A stretch of 64,000 nt of DNA from Mycolicibacterium pulveris. Its GTDB lineage: Bacteria; Actinomycetota; Actinomycetes; Mycobacteriales; Mycobacteriaceae. The translations under genes were made by a program, and so were the position numbers. Shown here piece after piece: positions 25,988-35,048 of this stretch (positions within the stretch are counted from its first letter, which is position 1; the number at the start of each line of letters is the position of its first letter). A model generated the notes under the pieces. The model saw nothing but the letters and a program-made list of their open reading frames with translations. It was not told the origin of the DNA and made no database searches. The DNA is taken from NCBI RefSeq assembly GCF_010725725.1, contig NZ_AP022599.1:5270001-5334000 (forward strand), given 5' to 3'.

Positions 25988-28264
25988 ATGGCGAACACCA
26001 CCTACGTCCGTGATATCTCCACACTCAGGATCGCCGACGCCGAGGATGCGGGCGGCAAAGGGGCCAATATGGGCGAACTGGTCGCGGCCAACCTGCCCGT
26101 TCCGCCCGGGTTCGTGATCATGCGGGCCAGCTACCTCGATTCGATGCGGGCGGGTGGCGTCGACGCCGAGCTCAGCGCCCTGCACCGGGAGGCGTTGGCC
26201 GCCTATACCGACACCGCTCGTCTGGCGGAGCTGTGTGAGCGTCTGCAGGCGCTGGTCCAGAAGGCCGGTGTTGCCGAGGGCGTAGGCGACGCGCTTCTGG
26301 CCAAGTACCGCGAGCTCGGCGCCGACACCCTGGTGGCGGTGCGGTCCTCGGCGACCGGGGAGGACAGCCGCGACGCGTCGTTCGCCGGTATGAACCGGAC
26401 CATCACCAACGTCCGGGGTGAGGCTGGGCTGATCGACGCCGTCCAGAAGTGCTGGATGTCCTTGTTCTCCCCGCGGGTCATCACATACCGGGCCAGCCGT
26501 GGAATCACCGCCGACCCGGCGATGGCGGTGGTGGTTCAGAAGATGATCAACTCCGACAAGGCCGGCGTGGCCTTCACCGCCGACCCCAGTACGGGCGCAC
26601 AGGATCGGCTCGTCATCGAAGGCGCCTTCGGGCTCGGCGAGGTCGTGGTGTCCGGGTCGGTGGAGCCCGACACCTACGTGGTCGCCAAGGAGACGCTGCG
26701 CGTCCTCGATGTGCGGCTGGGCCACAAGACGTTCAAGATCGTCCGCGGGCCCGACGGTCGAGACACCAAAGTGCAACTGAGCGAAGAAGAGGCAGCGGCC
26801 CGGGTGCTCGATGACGCCGAGCTGCGGCGCGTCGCCGAGCTGGCGATCGCGATCGAGCGGCACAACGGCTGCCCGCAGGACACCGAGTGGGCGATCGAAG
26901 GCGGTCAGGCGTACCTGGTGCAGGCGCGGCCGATCACGACGCTGGACCACCCGGCGGCGACGTCCGAGCAACCGGCCGTGCTCGCTCGCGGTCTGGCCGC
27001 GGCGCCGGGAATGGCATCGGGTGCCGTCCGCGTGCTTGAGACCCCCGACGAGGGGCACCGGCTGGAGGACGGTGAGATCCTCGTCGCTCAGATGACCAAT
27101 CCGGACTGGCTACCCACCATTCGCCGGGCCGCCGCGCTGGTCACCGACACCGGCGGGATGACCTGTCACGCCGCGATTGTCGCGCGCGAACTGGGGGTCC
27201 CGTGTGTGGTCGGGACCCGGACGGCCACTCGTGACCTGCACGAGGGCACTGTCGTCACCGTCGATGGAAATCAAGGTCGTGTGTTGTCGGGCCGCATTCA
27301 GCCCGCCGCGCCCACCGTCGTGGACCGGCCGGCCGCCTCCGCGCCGGCGGTCGAGGTGACTGCCACGAAGATCTATGTGAACCTTGCGATGCCCGACTCT
27401 GCTGAATCCGTTGCGGCACAACACGTTGACGGTGTCGGGCTGCTGCGGGCGGAGTTCATGTTGACCGAGGCGCTGTCGGGTCGGCATCCGCGTGACCTCA
27501 TCGCCCACGGCGAGCAGGCCAGCATGGTCGACGCGATGGTCGCGTCGGTCGGTCGCATCGGGGCGGCGTTCGCTCCCCGCCCGGTCATCTACCGCACCAC
27601 CGATTTCCGCAGTAACGAGTTCCGCGGTCTCAGTGGTGGCGAGTCGTACGAGCCCGTCGAGCACAACCCGATGATCGGGTACCGGGGCTGCTACCGCTAC
27701 ATCAAGGAACCCGATCTGTTCGCGTTGGAACTGGAGGCGCTGGCCCGGGTTCGGGAGCAGTCCCCCAACGTCCACGTGATGATCCCGTTCGTGCGCACCC
27801 GCTGGGAGCTCGAGGAGTGCCTGTCGCTCATCGACGCGAGCCCGTTGGGCCGTCAGCGCGGTCTACACCGCTGGGTCATGGCCGAGGTGCCGTCGGTGGT
27901 GCACTGGCTTCCGGAATACATCGGCATGGGTGTCGACGGGGTGTCGATCGGCAGCAACGATCTGACCCAGTTGGTGCTCGGTGTGGACCGCGACTCCGAC
28001 ATCTGCGCCGAGCTGTTCGACGAATCCGACCCCGCCGTACTCGACGCGATCGGCCAGATCATCAGCACCGCGCGCAAGTTCGGCATCACATCGTCCCTGT
28101 GCGGTCAGGCGCCGTCGACGAAGCCGGCCTTCGCCGAACACCTCGTGCGTATGGGTATCACCTCGGTGTCGGTCAATCCCGACGCAGTCGATGCGGCAAG
28201 GCGGGTGATCGCCGCTGCCGAGCGCCGAGTCGTCTTGGAGGCGGCCCGCGACCAACGCGCATGA
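25988..28264 (+). CDS. ppsA: Phosphoenolpyruvate synthase (pyruvate, water dikinase)
   Basis: Converts pyruvate and ATP to PEP, AMP and phosphate, a gluconeogenic step. The 758-residue protein has the N-terminal ATP-grasp domain (DAGGKGANMGEL, VRSSATGEDSRDASFAG), the swivelling phosphohistidine domain with catalytic His in TGGMTCHAAIVARELGVP (about residue 395), and the C-terminal PEP/pyruvate TIM barrel (GVGLLRAEFM, SIGSNDLTQLVLGVDRDS, SSLCGQAPS). The ATG reading MANTTYV has AGAGGT close upstream. It is divergent from otsB1 and shares the boxed region, so hypoxic induction of both carbon-storage genes is likely. Confidence 0.94.
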   Translation: MANTTYVRDISTLRIADAEDAGGKGANMGELVAANLPVPPGFVIMRASYLDSMRAGGVDAELSALHREALAAYTDTARLAELCERLQALVQKAGVAEGVGDALLAKYRELGADTLVAVRSSATGEDSRDASFAGMNRTITNVRGEAGLIDAVQKCWMSLFSPRVITYRASRGITADPAMAVVVQKMINSDKAGVAFTADPSTGAQDRLVIEGAFGLGEVVVSGSVEPDTYVVAKETLRVLDVRLGHKTFKIVRGPDGRDTKVQLSEEEAAARVLDDAELRRVAELAIAIERHNGCPQDTEWAIEGGQAYLVQARPITTLDHPAATSEQPAVLARGLAAAPGMASGAVRVLETPDEGHRLEDGEILVAQMTNPDWLPTIRRAAALVTDTGGMTCHAAIVARELGVPCVVGTRTATRDLHEGTVVTVDGNQGRVLSGRIQPAAPTVVDRPAASAPAVEVTATKIYVNLAMPDSAESVAAQHVDGVGLLRAEFMLTEALSGRHPRDLIAHGEQASMVDAMVASVGRIGAAFAPRPVIYRTTDFRSNEFRGLSGGESYEPVEHNPMIGYRGCYRYIKEPDLFALELEALARVREQSPNVHVMIPFVRTRWELEECLSLIDASPLGRQRGLHRWVMAEVPSVVHWLPEYIGMGVDGVSIGSNDLTQLVLGVDRDSDICAELFDESDPAVLDAIGQIISTARKFGITSSLCGQAPSTKPAFAEHLVRMGITSVSVNPDAVDAARRVIAAAERRVVLEAARDQRA

Positions 28265-28273
28265 GTAGCGCGG

Positions 28274-29641
28274 TCAGCGCGCGAGAGCGAGCACTTCGTC
28301 GAATCCCGCGGTGAGGCAGTCGAAGAGCACGTCGTGATCGGGCACCGCGGCGCCGTCGGCGTTGATTCCGAGGGCGCAGGTGTCGACGTGTGAGAGCAGC
28401 GTGACGTTCAGCGCCGCGCCAAGTGTCGGGGAGAACGCGTACTGCATCCGCACTGGCGCGCCCGCGAAGGCCACGGGCTCGGGAAAACCGGGGACGTTGC
28501 TGGCGATGAGGTCGACGTTGCGCATGGCCGAACCGACGTACGACCGCGGCATCAAGTTGAGTGCGCCTGCGATCAACTCGGTATGGGCGAGCGATTTTTC
28601 GTTGCGCGCCTTGTCGGTGCGATCACGCACGACGCGGATGCGTTCGACGGGATCGGCGATGCCGACTGGGATGTCGAACCGAATCAATGTCGCCCGGTTT
28701 CCGCCCATCGGGTCCGCTTCGGTGCGGAGGTTGATCGGCATCGACAACATCAGCTCGTCGACGGGTGCGTTGTGCTTCACGTGGTAGGCGCGGAGCCCGC
28801 CGGCGACCGCGGCGACGAACGCGTCGTTCAACGAACCGCCGGCGAGATGACCGGCCCGGCGCAGCGCAGATTTCGGTAGTTCGTGGACGTAGACGTGACG
28901 GATGAGGCTGCGGTCAACCATGATCGGCGACCTGGGTTTGCTGACGGGCCGGGCGGTGCGCAGGATGGACGTCGCCGTTGACCAGCCGCCCGCGACCGCG
29001 TCGAGGGGCCGGCGCATGGCACGCAGCACGGCCGGCGCCGCCTTGAGTGGGGTCGCCATCGCCGCACCGATGAGGCCGGTCTGGTACTCGACGACGTCAC
29101 GGAGTGCACCCAGTCGACTCTGCCCGGTCGGCTCGGGCGGCTTCGGTTCATGTGCAGCACGATCGGCGAACTCGGTGGGGTCGTAAAGGATTCTGGCCAT
29201 CTCGACTGCGCCGACACCATCGGTGAGCGCGTGGTTGAACTTGACCAGGACCGCGGCGCCGCCGTCGGACAAGCCGTCGACCAACGTGGCCTCCCACAGC
29301 GGACGGGCCCGATCGAAGTCGGCCATCGCCGCCACCCGGGCCAGTTCCAGCAGGGCGTCGATGCTCCCGGGCTCCGGAGCGGTGACGCGGCGCAGGTGGA
29401 AGCCGAGATCGAAGTCGGAGACGTAATCCCAACGTGGCGGGACGAAAGGCGTCGACGGTATCACCCGCTGCCGAAATCTGGGCACGGTCCGGCTCAGCCG
29501 CTCGAACCGGTCGACCAGCTGATGCCAGTCCGGACACCGGTCGAGCAGAATCAGCGTGACGATCGTTGACCGCAGCCGCGGATCGCGTTCGTTCCGCCAC
29601 ATGAAGGCGTCGCTGTTGCTGAGGACCTCGGCCACTGTCAA
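28274..29641 (-). CDS. Wax ester synthase / diacylglycerol acyltransferase paralogue (NHxxxDG)
   Basis: A 455-residue WS/DGAT protein, a family making triacylglycerol or wax esters from acyl-CoA. The active-site motif HHxxxDG reads NHALTDG here: the second, catalytic His is kept and the first is Asn. The family's PLWE (RARPLWEAT) and the C-terminal SNVPGFPEPV motifs are present. The TTG start overlaps the stop of the upstream membrane-protein gene (TTGA), so both are probably driven by the strong DosR box at 30166. A GTG two codons in is an alternative start. It is convergent with ppsA. Confidence 0.9.
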   Translation of the reverse strand: MTVAEVLSNSDAFMWRNERDPRLRSTIVTLILLDRCPDWHQLVDRFERLSRTVPRFRQRVIPSTPFVPPRWDYVSDFDLGFHLRRVTAPEPGSIDALLELARVAAMADFDRARPLWEATLVDGLSDGGAAVLVKFNHALTDGVGAVEMARILYDPTEFADRAAHEPKPPEPTGQSRLGALRDVVEYQTGLIGAAMATPLKAAPAVLRAMRRPLDAVAGGWSTATSILRTARPVSKPRSPIMVDRSLIRHVYVHELPKSALRRAGHLAGGSLNDAFVAAVAGGLRAYHVKHNAPVDELMLSMPINLRTEADPMGGNRATLIRFDIPVGIADPVERIRVVRDRTDKARNEKSLAHTELIAGALNLMPRSYVGSAMRNVDLIASNVPGFPEPVAFAGAPVRMQYAFSPTLGAALNVTLLSHVDTCALGINADGAAVPDHDVLFDCLTAGFDEVLALAR

Positions 29642-30108
29642 GCTGCCCTAGGCAGATCCGCCGAGGACCCGTCCGAGGCTGCGGTTGACCGGTGGCGCTC
29701 GGGCGCCCACCCCACGTACGTCAGGTACAGCCCGACGGCCGCCACGGCCACATAGATCGCCATCAACCAGCCGCGGGCATCCACCAACGAGTCAGCCGCA
29801 GAAAGGTAGACCCCAGGGATCGTCAGCAGAAACGCCCCCTTGAGGGCAACCAGCCAACCGACGGCTGACACGATGGCCGCGGGGACGCCTCGCCAGTACG
29901 GGTGCCGGGCGATCACAATGAGGCCGGTCACCAGAACGAACGCACCGGTTACCCACGGCCACACTGTATTTGGTTTGAACTCAGACAGGAGTGTCGGCAT
30001 TTCGGATGCCCGCACCAAGGCTACGACGGCGAGAATCGCCAGGTAGGGTCCGAGCACGCGGGAGAACATCCGTGTTGTTGCGACCTCGGACTGCTGTGGA
30101 GTGCTCAT
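29638..30108 (-). CDS. Four-span membrane protein
   Basis: A 156-residue integral membrane protein with four predicted helices (about 18-34 LGPYLAILAVVALVRA, 48-66 VWPWVTGAFVLVTGLIVIA, 76-98 and 112-133 AIYVAVAAVGLYLTYVGW) and a polar C-terminus. No catalytic motif is visible and the family is not recognised. The ATG is well supported by GGGAGGTAACGC just upstream; a longer open frame crosses the promoter and is rejected. It is translationally coupled to the following WS/DGAT gene, so a role in lipid or envelope metabolism in hypoxia is possible but not shown. Confidence 0.85.
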   Translation of the reverse strand: MSTPQQSEVATTRMFSRVLGPYLAILAVVALVRASEMPTLLSEFKPNTVWPWVTGAFVLVTGLIVIARHPYWRGVPAAIVSAVGWLVALKGAFLLTIPGVYLSAADSLVDARGWLMAIYVAVAAVGLYLTYVGWAPERHRSTAASDGSSADLPRAA

Positions 30109-30165
30109 TGCGTTACCTCCCTTTAGCCATAGGGGTATCTGACCACTGATCAAATCCCTGGCGTA

Positions 30166-30201
30166 GGGACTAAAGTCCTGGCTTCCAGGGGCGTACGTCG
30201 T
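30166..30201 (-). promoter_or_regulatory. Strong DosR box pair for the membrane protein-WS/DGAT operon
   Basis: GGGACTAAAGTCCT (30166-30179) matches 13 of 14 core positions, the best site in the window. A second site GGGGCGTACGTCGT (30188-30201, 9 of 14) is centred 22 bp further out. The proximal site predicts a start about 22 nt before the ATG at 30108. Confidence 0.88.
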
Positions 30202-30266
30202 CAGCATGTCGACCCACCGGCCCGGCTCGGCGTCGATCCGCGCGAGGACCTTCAGCAACACAGGCA

Positions 30267-30280
30267 GGGACCTTGGACTC
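30267..30280 (+). promoter_or_regulatory. DosR box of the universal stress protein gene
   Basis: GGGACCTTGGACTC matches 10 of 14 core positions. TAATGT at 30305-30310 fits a -10 and gives a start near 30317, about 44 bp from the box centre, with a leader of about 25 nt before the ATG at 30342. Confidence 0.65.
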
Positions 30281-30341
30281 CATCGGGAGGCTTCGTCGGG
30301 CCAATAATGTCGAGGGCCACGGAAGTGACTGGAGTGGACCA

Positions 30342-31151
30342 ATGAGCAGGAATTCCTCCCCGGCAGTGGTCGCCGGGATCGATGGCTCACAGGAAGCGAT
30401 CCACGCCGCCCTGTGGGCAGCAGACGAAGCCCTACACCGCAACGTACCGCTGCGCCTGGTGTGCGTGACCAAGCCCAAGTACCCCTCCACAGAGGAGTAC
30501 TACGAGGACGTCCGGCGCGCCAGGGCATCGCTTCGCTTGGCGCAGAACGCGATTGAAGCCACCGGCAAGCAGGTCAAGATCGAGACCGACGTTGTCGCCG
30601 GACTGCCCGGAACCGCGCTGGTAGCGGCTTCCTGGGATGCCGTCATGGTGTGCGTCGGCTCGGTCGGAATCGGGCGCTACGCGCGGTCGATATTGGGGTC
30701 GACGGCAGCCTACGTCGCCGAGAACGCGCAGTGCACCGTCGCGATCATCCGTCCGCCCGATGAGGGGCAGCCGGAGGACATCAACTGGATCCTCGTCGCG
30801 GTCACGGATGCGCCCGACAATGACGCCGTCGTCGAGCATGCGATGTCGGAGGCTCAGCTGCGGCATGCACCCGTGCTCGCCTTGGGTGATTCGCGCGATC
30901 GCGAGAAGCTGCAGCGCAAGGTCGAGATGTGGAAACAGCGCTTTCCGGATGTACACGTATACCCCGTCGCCGGCGAGGCGGACGTCGCCGACTTTCTGAG
31001 GAAACACCGCGAGCGGGTGCAGCTCGCGGTCATCGGCGCCGCCGAGGCCGGCGAGGCCGAGCGGATCGCCGGTTCCTACTACCGCGGCATCGTTCATCAC
31101 GCCGGATCCTCGGTGATCATCGTGCGCAGCCGAGCGTCCGGAACGGACTGA
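30342..31151 (+). CDS. Universal stress protein (tandem UspA domains)
   Basis: A 269-residue protein with two UspA-like halves. The first has the ATP-binding pattern G-x2-G-x9-G-S/T in GSVGIGRYARSILGST; the second is shorter and lacks a clear nucleotide loop. This differs from the two other universal stress proteins of the window, in which both halves keep the motif. The start MSRNSSPAVVAG follows GGAGTGG. The P-type ATPase gene begins 52 nt downstream on the same strand, so they may be co-transcribed under the DosR box at 30267. Confidence 0.9.
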   Translation: MSRNSSPAVVAGIDGSQEAIHAALWAADEALHRNVPLRLVCVTKPKYPSTEEYYEDVRRARASLRLAQNAIEATGKQVKIETDVVAGLPGTALVAASWDAVMVCVGSVGIGRYARSILGSTAAYVAENAQCTVAIIRPPDEGQPEDINWILVAVTDAPDNDAVVEHAMSEAQLRHAPVLALGDSRDREKLQRKVEMWKQRFPDVHVYPVAGEADVADFLRKHRERVQLAVIGAAEAGEAERIAGSYYRGIVHHAGSSVIIVRSRASGTD

Positions 31152-31203
31152 ACTATCGGCGTCTTGTGCTGATGCCGACCGCCGCGAGCTGAGAGCTGAC
31201 ATC

Positions 31204-33582
31204 GTGGCCACCGTGGAGCAGGACATTCCGGTCACCACGCGGTGGCGAACGCTACGTGAGCCGGCGCTGATGATGATCACCTCTGGCGCGTTGACGGTCG
31301 GTGGCGTCCTCTGGCTGATCGGGCTGCGCGATGCAGCCGACGTGAGCTGGATCGTCGGCACGGCGGTAGCGGTGGTGCCCGCGATTCTGTGGGTGGTCTC
31401 GGCGTTGCGGCGTGGACGTCTCGGCGTCGATGTCATCGCCGTGTTGTCGCTGGCCGGCACCCTGGTCGTTGGGGAGTATCTGGCCGGTGCGCTGATCGCG
31501 GTGATGCTCGCCGGCGGACGCGCCCTCGAAGGGGCTGCGGCGCGTCGCGCCTCTCGCGACTTGCGATCGCTGCTCGAACGCGCCCCCCGATTCGCACGCC
31601 GGCGCCTCGGAACGGAGGTTCAGGTCATACCGATCGGGGACGTCGCAGTCGATGACCGCCTGCTCGTCGGCCCGGGTGAGACCGTGCCGGTGGACGGGCG
31701 TATCGCCGACGCACTGGCGGTGTTGGACGAATCCGTGCTCACCGGCGAACCCATGCAGGTGGAACGTCGCTTCGGTGAACCGGTGCGCAGCGGCGTGGTC
31801 AACGCGGGCGGCCCGTTCGAGGTTCGGGCCACCGCCACCGCCGAGGACAGCACCTACGCAGGGATCGTGCGGCTCGCCGAGGAGGCGCGCGCGGAGACCG
31901 CACCGATCGTGCGGCTGGCCGATCGGTACGCGGCCTGGTTCCTGCCCTTGACGCTTGTCGTCGCCGGCGGCGCCTGGCTCGCGACGGGCTCGGCGGTGCG
32001 GGCGGTCGCTGTCCTGGTGGTGGCGACGCCGTGCCCGCTGTTGCTGGCCGCACCGGTGGCGATCGTCTCGGGTCTGTCGCGGGCGTCCCGGCACGGTGTG
32101 GTGGTCCGCAGCGGCGGTGCACTGGAGGCGCTGGGCAGCGCGAAGACTCTGGTGATGGACAAAACCGGCACCTTGACGATGGGTCAGCCGGTCGTCGTGG
32201 GGGTGCTGACCGCACCGGGCCATGATGCCGGCGACACCCTTAGGCTCGCGGCGTCGATCGACCAGGTCTCACCACACGTGCTGGCAGAGGCGATCGTCAC
32301 CGAAGCCCTGACCCGCGGCCTACAACTCGTGCTGCCCACCGACGTGGCGGAGGAGGCAGGCCGGGGCGTCACCGGCGTCGTCGAAGGGCACCGCGTCGAG
32401 GTCGGCAAACTGGGGGCTCCGATCGACGAGGTGAACTGGGCGCGCGCGGCGGAGAACCGGGCGCGCCTGGACTCGGCGGCTATCGCGTGGGTGCGCATCG
32501 ACGATGCCCCGGCCGGCGCAGTCCTGCTTCGTGACCCGCTGCGCCGAGACGCCCCTCGCACCATGCGCCGACTTCGGTCGGCCGGGCTCGGCCGACTGGT
32601 GATGCTGACCGGCGACCGCGCCGAACCCGCGCGCGAGGTCGCCACGGTGCTCGGATTGGACGACGTATATGCCCAGCAGAGCCCTGCCGACAAGGTGGCT
32701 GCGGTGCGAGACGAGAAACAACGTGCGGTCACCGTGATGGTGGGCGACGGCATCAACGATGCCCCGGCACTCGCGGCGGCCACGGTCGGCGTCGCGATGG
32801 GGGCGCGCGGTGCGACGGCGTCCTCGGAGGCCGCCGACATGGTCTTGACCGCGGACCGGCTCGATCGCCTCGCCGACGCCATGGACATCGCCAGGTGGTC
32901 GCGGCGCATCGCGGTCCAGAGTGCGATCGTCGGCATGGCGATGTCGCTGGCGGCCATGTCGATTGCCGCCCTCGGCTGGTTGCCGCCCGCAGCCGGCGCC
33001 CTGCTTCAAGAAGGTATCGACGTGGCCGTCATCCTCAACGCCCTGCGCGCGTTGCGCGGCAACCCCGACACCGAAATCGAACTGCCCGCAGGCACCGAAA
33101 AGATGCTGCGGCAGTTCGCGGCCGAGCACGACGAACTTCGCGAGAGCCTCGACCTGCTACGCGAGGCGGCCGACCAATTGGTCATGGGGACCGACCCGCC
33201 CGTACTGGACGCGGTAGTCCGTGCCCACACCTTTCTCGAGAGCCGGATTCTGCCGCACGAACAGGCCGAGGAGTCGGGGCTCTACCCCGCGTTGGCTCGT
33301 CCGCTCGGCAGCGGCGAAGCCACGGCAACCATGAGCAGGATGCATGCCGAAATCCGCCGACTGTCCGATCGAATCGGAGCTCACGTCGAACTCGCCCGGG
33401 CGAGCAACGGCGTACAGGCCGACCAACGTGATGATCTCCTCGCATGTCTCTACGGCCTGCACGCGATATTGCGGCTGCACTTTCGGCAAGAGGAGGAGAA
33501 CTACTTCACCCTCGTGGAGGACGAGCCGGCCACCGACGCGGTGTCCCGCCAGGGCAAAGGGTTTCGCCCACACGGCCGTTGA
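31204..33582 (+). CDS. P1B-5 type metal-transporting ATPase with C-terminal hemerythrin domain
   Basis: A 792-residue transition-metal ATPase. Membrane helices surround the A-domain motif TGEP (180-183); the metal-selectivity motif is T-P-C-P (275-278), followed by DKTGT (phosphorylated D319) and MVGDGINDAP (512-521). TPC in this helix defines subgroup P1B-5. After the last helices (to about 615) comes a hemerythrin-like domain (about 635-775) with ligand-type residues H642, H685, E689, H714, H753, H759 and nearby glutamates. P1B-5 pumps with such a diiron tail are known and have been linked to Ni and Fe export. No N-terminal metal domain is present. The start is a GTG. Confidence 0.92.
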   Translation: MATVEQDIPVTTRWRTLREPALMMITSGALTVGGVLWLIGLRDAADVSWIVGTAVAVVPAILWVVSALRRGRLGVDVIAVLSLAGTLVVGEYLAGALIAVMLAGGRALEGAAARRASRDLRSLLERAPRFARRRLGTEVQVIPIGDVAVDDRLLVGPGETVPVDGRIADALAVLDESVLTGEPMQVERRFGEPVRSGVVNAGGPFEVRATATAEDSTYAGIVRLAEEARAETAPIVRLADRYAAWFLPLTLVVAGGAWLATGSAVRAVAVLVVATPCPLLLAAPVAIVSGLSRASRHGVVVRSGGALEALGSAKTLVMDKTGTLTMGQPVVVGVLTAPGHDAGDTLRLAASIDQVSPHVLAEAIVTEALTRGLQLVLPTDVAEEAGRGVTGVVEGHRVEVGKLGAPIDEVNWARAAENRARLDSAAIAWVRIDDAPAGAVLLRDPLRRDAPRTMRRLRSAGLGRLVMLTGDRAEPAREVATVLGLDDVYAQQSPADKVAAVRDEKQRAVTVMVGDGINDAPALAAATVGVAMGARGATASSEAADMVLTADRLDRLADAMDIARWSRRIAVQSAIVGMAMSLAAMSIAALGWLPPAAGALLQEGIDVAVILNALRALRGNPDTEIELPAGTEKMLRQFAAEHDELRESLDLLREAADQLVMGTDPPVLDAVVRAHTFLESRILPHEQAEESGLYPALARPLGSGEATATMSRMHAEIRRLSDRIGAHVELARASNGVQADQRDDLLACLYGLHAILRLHFRQEEENYFTLVEDEPATDAVSRQGKGFRPHGR

Positions 33583-33630
33583 CACCTTCGGAGGGCTGAC
33601 ACGCGCGCAGCGGTGTCCGCCCCGCAGTGG

Positions 33631-33644
33631 TGGACCAATGGCCC
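33631..33644 (+). promoter_or_regulatory. DosR box of the Met-rich membrane protein gene
   Basis: TGGACCAATGGCCC matches 10 of 14 core positions and is centred exactly 42.5 bp before the ATG at 33680. CACCCT (33668-33673) is the likely -10, giving a leaderless transcript. An in-frame ATG at 33638 lies inside the box and is therefore unlikely to be the start. Confidence 0.7.
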
Positions 33645-33679
33645 TACTCATTCACGAGCAGGGAGAGCACCCTCGACAG

Positions 33680-33994
33680 ATGACAGCTCCACAAGATCCA
33701 GCGACCGACCGCTCCGCTGTCACCGAACACCGTGCGTTGAACCATGTCCTGGTATGGACCGGCATCGCCGCAGCAGCGGTCTTCATTGTTGCCGTGGTGT
33801 TCTTTTCCGGTTTTTACCTCGGCCGCAGCACCGACGGTCTGAGCGGCAACCAACATTGGAACCACATGTCCGGCCCCGGGATGATGGGACCGGGCATGAT
33901 GGGGCCCGGTATGGGTCCGCAGCACTGCCAGATGGCTCCCACCGGCCAGTCGCCGCCCCCGACGGCGCCGCCGAGGATGACCCCGAATCCTTGA
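33680..33994 (+). CDS. Small single-span membrane protein with Met/His-rich tail
   Basis: A 104-residue protein with one membrane helix (about 24-46, WTGIAAAAVFIVAVVFFSG) and a C-terminal tail that repeats GPGMM three times and includes HWNHMSG and PQHCQM. Met/His/Cys-rich tails of this kind often bind soft metals such as copper. It lies directly after the P1B-5 ATPase gene, has its own DosR box, and could handle metal at the membrane; function is inferred only from composition and context. The start is set by the promoter geometry rather than by a Shine-Dalgarno. Confidence 0.78.
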   Translation: MTAPQDPATDRSAVTEHRALNHVLVWTGIAAAAVFIVAVVFFSGFYLGRSTDGLSGNQHWNHMSGPGMMGPGMMGPGMGPQHCQMAPTGQSPPPTAPPRMTPNP

Positions 33995-34061
33995 TAAACA
34001 CCTCATATTTCAAGGTCATTCGGCCCTACCGCACCGTCGCGCCGAAGCGCAGAATCAGGGC

Positions 34062-34514
34062 ATGATCACCTCATCTGGAACGGGCCCGGCGGCGGAGCAG
34101 TACAGCGGCGACGACGAAGACCAGCTGTCGGCGGAAGACACCCTGATCGAGCGCGGCGCCGACGATCTCCTCGATGAGGGCTATTCCCCGCCCGAACAAC
34201 CGTGGCGAGGCGCCTTCGGATCGTCGCGGGGCGCCGACTGGATTCTCGCCGCCGAAGAACCGGACCCGACGGCGCGACTCGACAACGTCCTCGACGAGTC
34301 GGAATCGGAGCGCTCCGACTATGCCGAACGCGACGCGGAATTCCCCGAGCACGCTGAGGTCGGCTACGCGCGGGCAGGCCGATTGATCGCTCCTGACATG
34401 GGTTTTGGCGAAGACGAAGAGGCCGAGCTGATCGCGGACGACGTCGGTATCAGTGGTGGCGCCGCCTCAGCCGAAGAAGCCGCCGTGCACATCATCGAGG
34501 ATGACGATCGCTGA
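34062..34514 (+). CDS. DUF5709-type acidic protein
   Basis: A 150-residue, strongly acidic protein rich in Asp/Glu, with RLDNVLDESESERSDYAERD-type central sequence and the conserved C-terminal block EAELIADDVG, then GGAASAEEAAVHII, typical of the actinobacterial DUF5709 family. No function is known for the family. It is on the same strand as the Met-rich gene with a 67-bp gap that shows no clear DosR box, and is convergent with the F420-type nitroreductase gene. Confidence 0.82.
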   Translation: MITSSGTGPAAEQYSGDDEDQLSAEDTLIERGADDLLDEGYSPPEQPWRGAFGSSRGADWILAAEEPDPTARLDNVLDESESERSDYAERDAEFPEHAEVGYARAGRLIAPDMGFGEDEEAELIADDVGISGGAASAEEAAVHIIEDDDR

Positions 34515-34556
34515 TCCTGCAGCCGCACTTCCGAGCGGGCGTGGGAGCGAACCTGG

Positions 34557-34961
34557 TCACGATGCGATCTTGACCTTGAGGAAAGTGTCGATACCGAATC
34601 GCTCCCAGGCCGCTCGCCGACGCTGCGAGAGTTGCGGTGCGGCCGTGGCCGCGTCGATGATCGTGGGCTCGACGACATCGAAGGTTTCCCCGCCCACGGT
34701 GATCGTCGCCCCAGCGGCAGCCATCACGTTGCGAAGCCAGTCGACCCCGGTGCCGTACGGCAGCGGAACGATGAAGCCATCGGCCACCCGATCGGCGACC
34801 ACCGGTGTGGCATAGCGCTTTCCGGAACGACGCCCGGTGTGTCGAATGACTCCGGCATACCAGTGTTTGCGGCCGGCCACACGCAACATCATCGGGTTGA
34901 GCACGTATTTGTTGAAGGTACGTACCATGTTTCTGACCCGTGTCATCGTACTCTCTGCCAT
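34557..34961 (-). CDS. Deazaflavin (F420)-dependent nitroreductase family protein
   Basis: A 134-residue split-barrel protein of the Ddn/PNPOx-like family, which uses reduced F420 to reduce quinones or nitro compounds. The family motif RHTGRRSGKRYATPVVA and the loop GTGVDWLRNVMAAAGATITVGG are present. M. tuberculosis Ddn, the activator of pretomanid, is a family relative but the specificity of this member is unknown. The ATG at 34961 is favoured because a DosR box is centred 43.5 bp upstream and CAGTAT ends 6 nt before the ATG. An in-frame ATG five codons later is an alternative. Confidence 0.87.
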   Translation of the reverse strand: MAESTMTRVRNMVRTFNKYVLNPMMLRVAGRKHWYAGVIRHTGRRSGKRYATPVVADRVADGFIVPLPYGTGVDWLRNVMAAAGATITVGGETFDVVEPTIIDAATAAPQLSQRRRAAWERFGIDTFLKVKIAS

Positions 34962-34997
34962 GCCCAGATACTGCCCGGAAGCGAGCGTAACCAGCCA

Positions 34998-35034
34998 GGG
35001 TCGATCGTCCCGTCGTGCTGATGACCTAAGTCAA
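34998..35034 (-). promoter_or_regulatory. Paired DosR boxes of the Ddn-family gene
   Basis: GGGTCGATCGTCCC (34998-35011, 11 of 14) and ATGACCTAAGTCAA (35021-35034, 9 of 14), centres 23 bp apart, in the short gap before the next gene. The proximal box with CAGTAT (34973-34968) predicts a leaderless transcript from 34961. Confidence 0.75.
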
Positions 35035-35048
35035 TATAGTTGCAGGTC

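Noticed and set aside
25832..27058. Long open frame extending otsB1 by about 400 codons on the minus strand
   Set aside because: It is antisense to the first third of ppsA and crosses the shared promoter; GC-rich antisense frames are common here.
33638..33679. ATG at 33638 as start of the Met-rich membrane protein
   Set aside because: It lies within the DosR box at 33631-33644, upstream of the predicted transcription start.
33900..33925. Short GC-rich repeat in the Met-rich tail as a CRISPR-like or tandem DNA repeat
   Set aside because: It is simply the codons of the GPGMM peptide repeats; no spacers or array exist.
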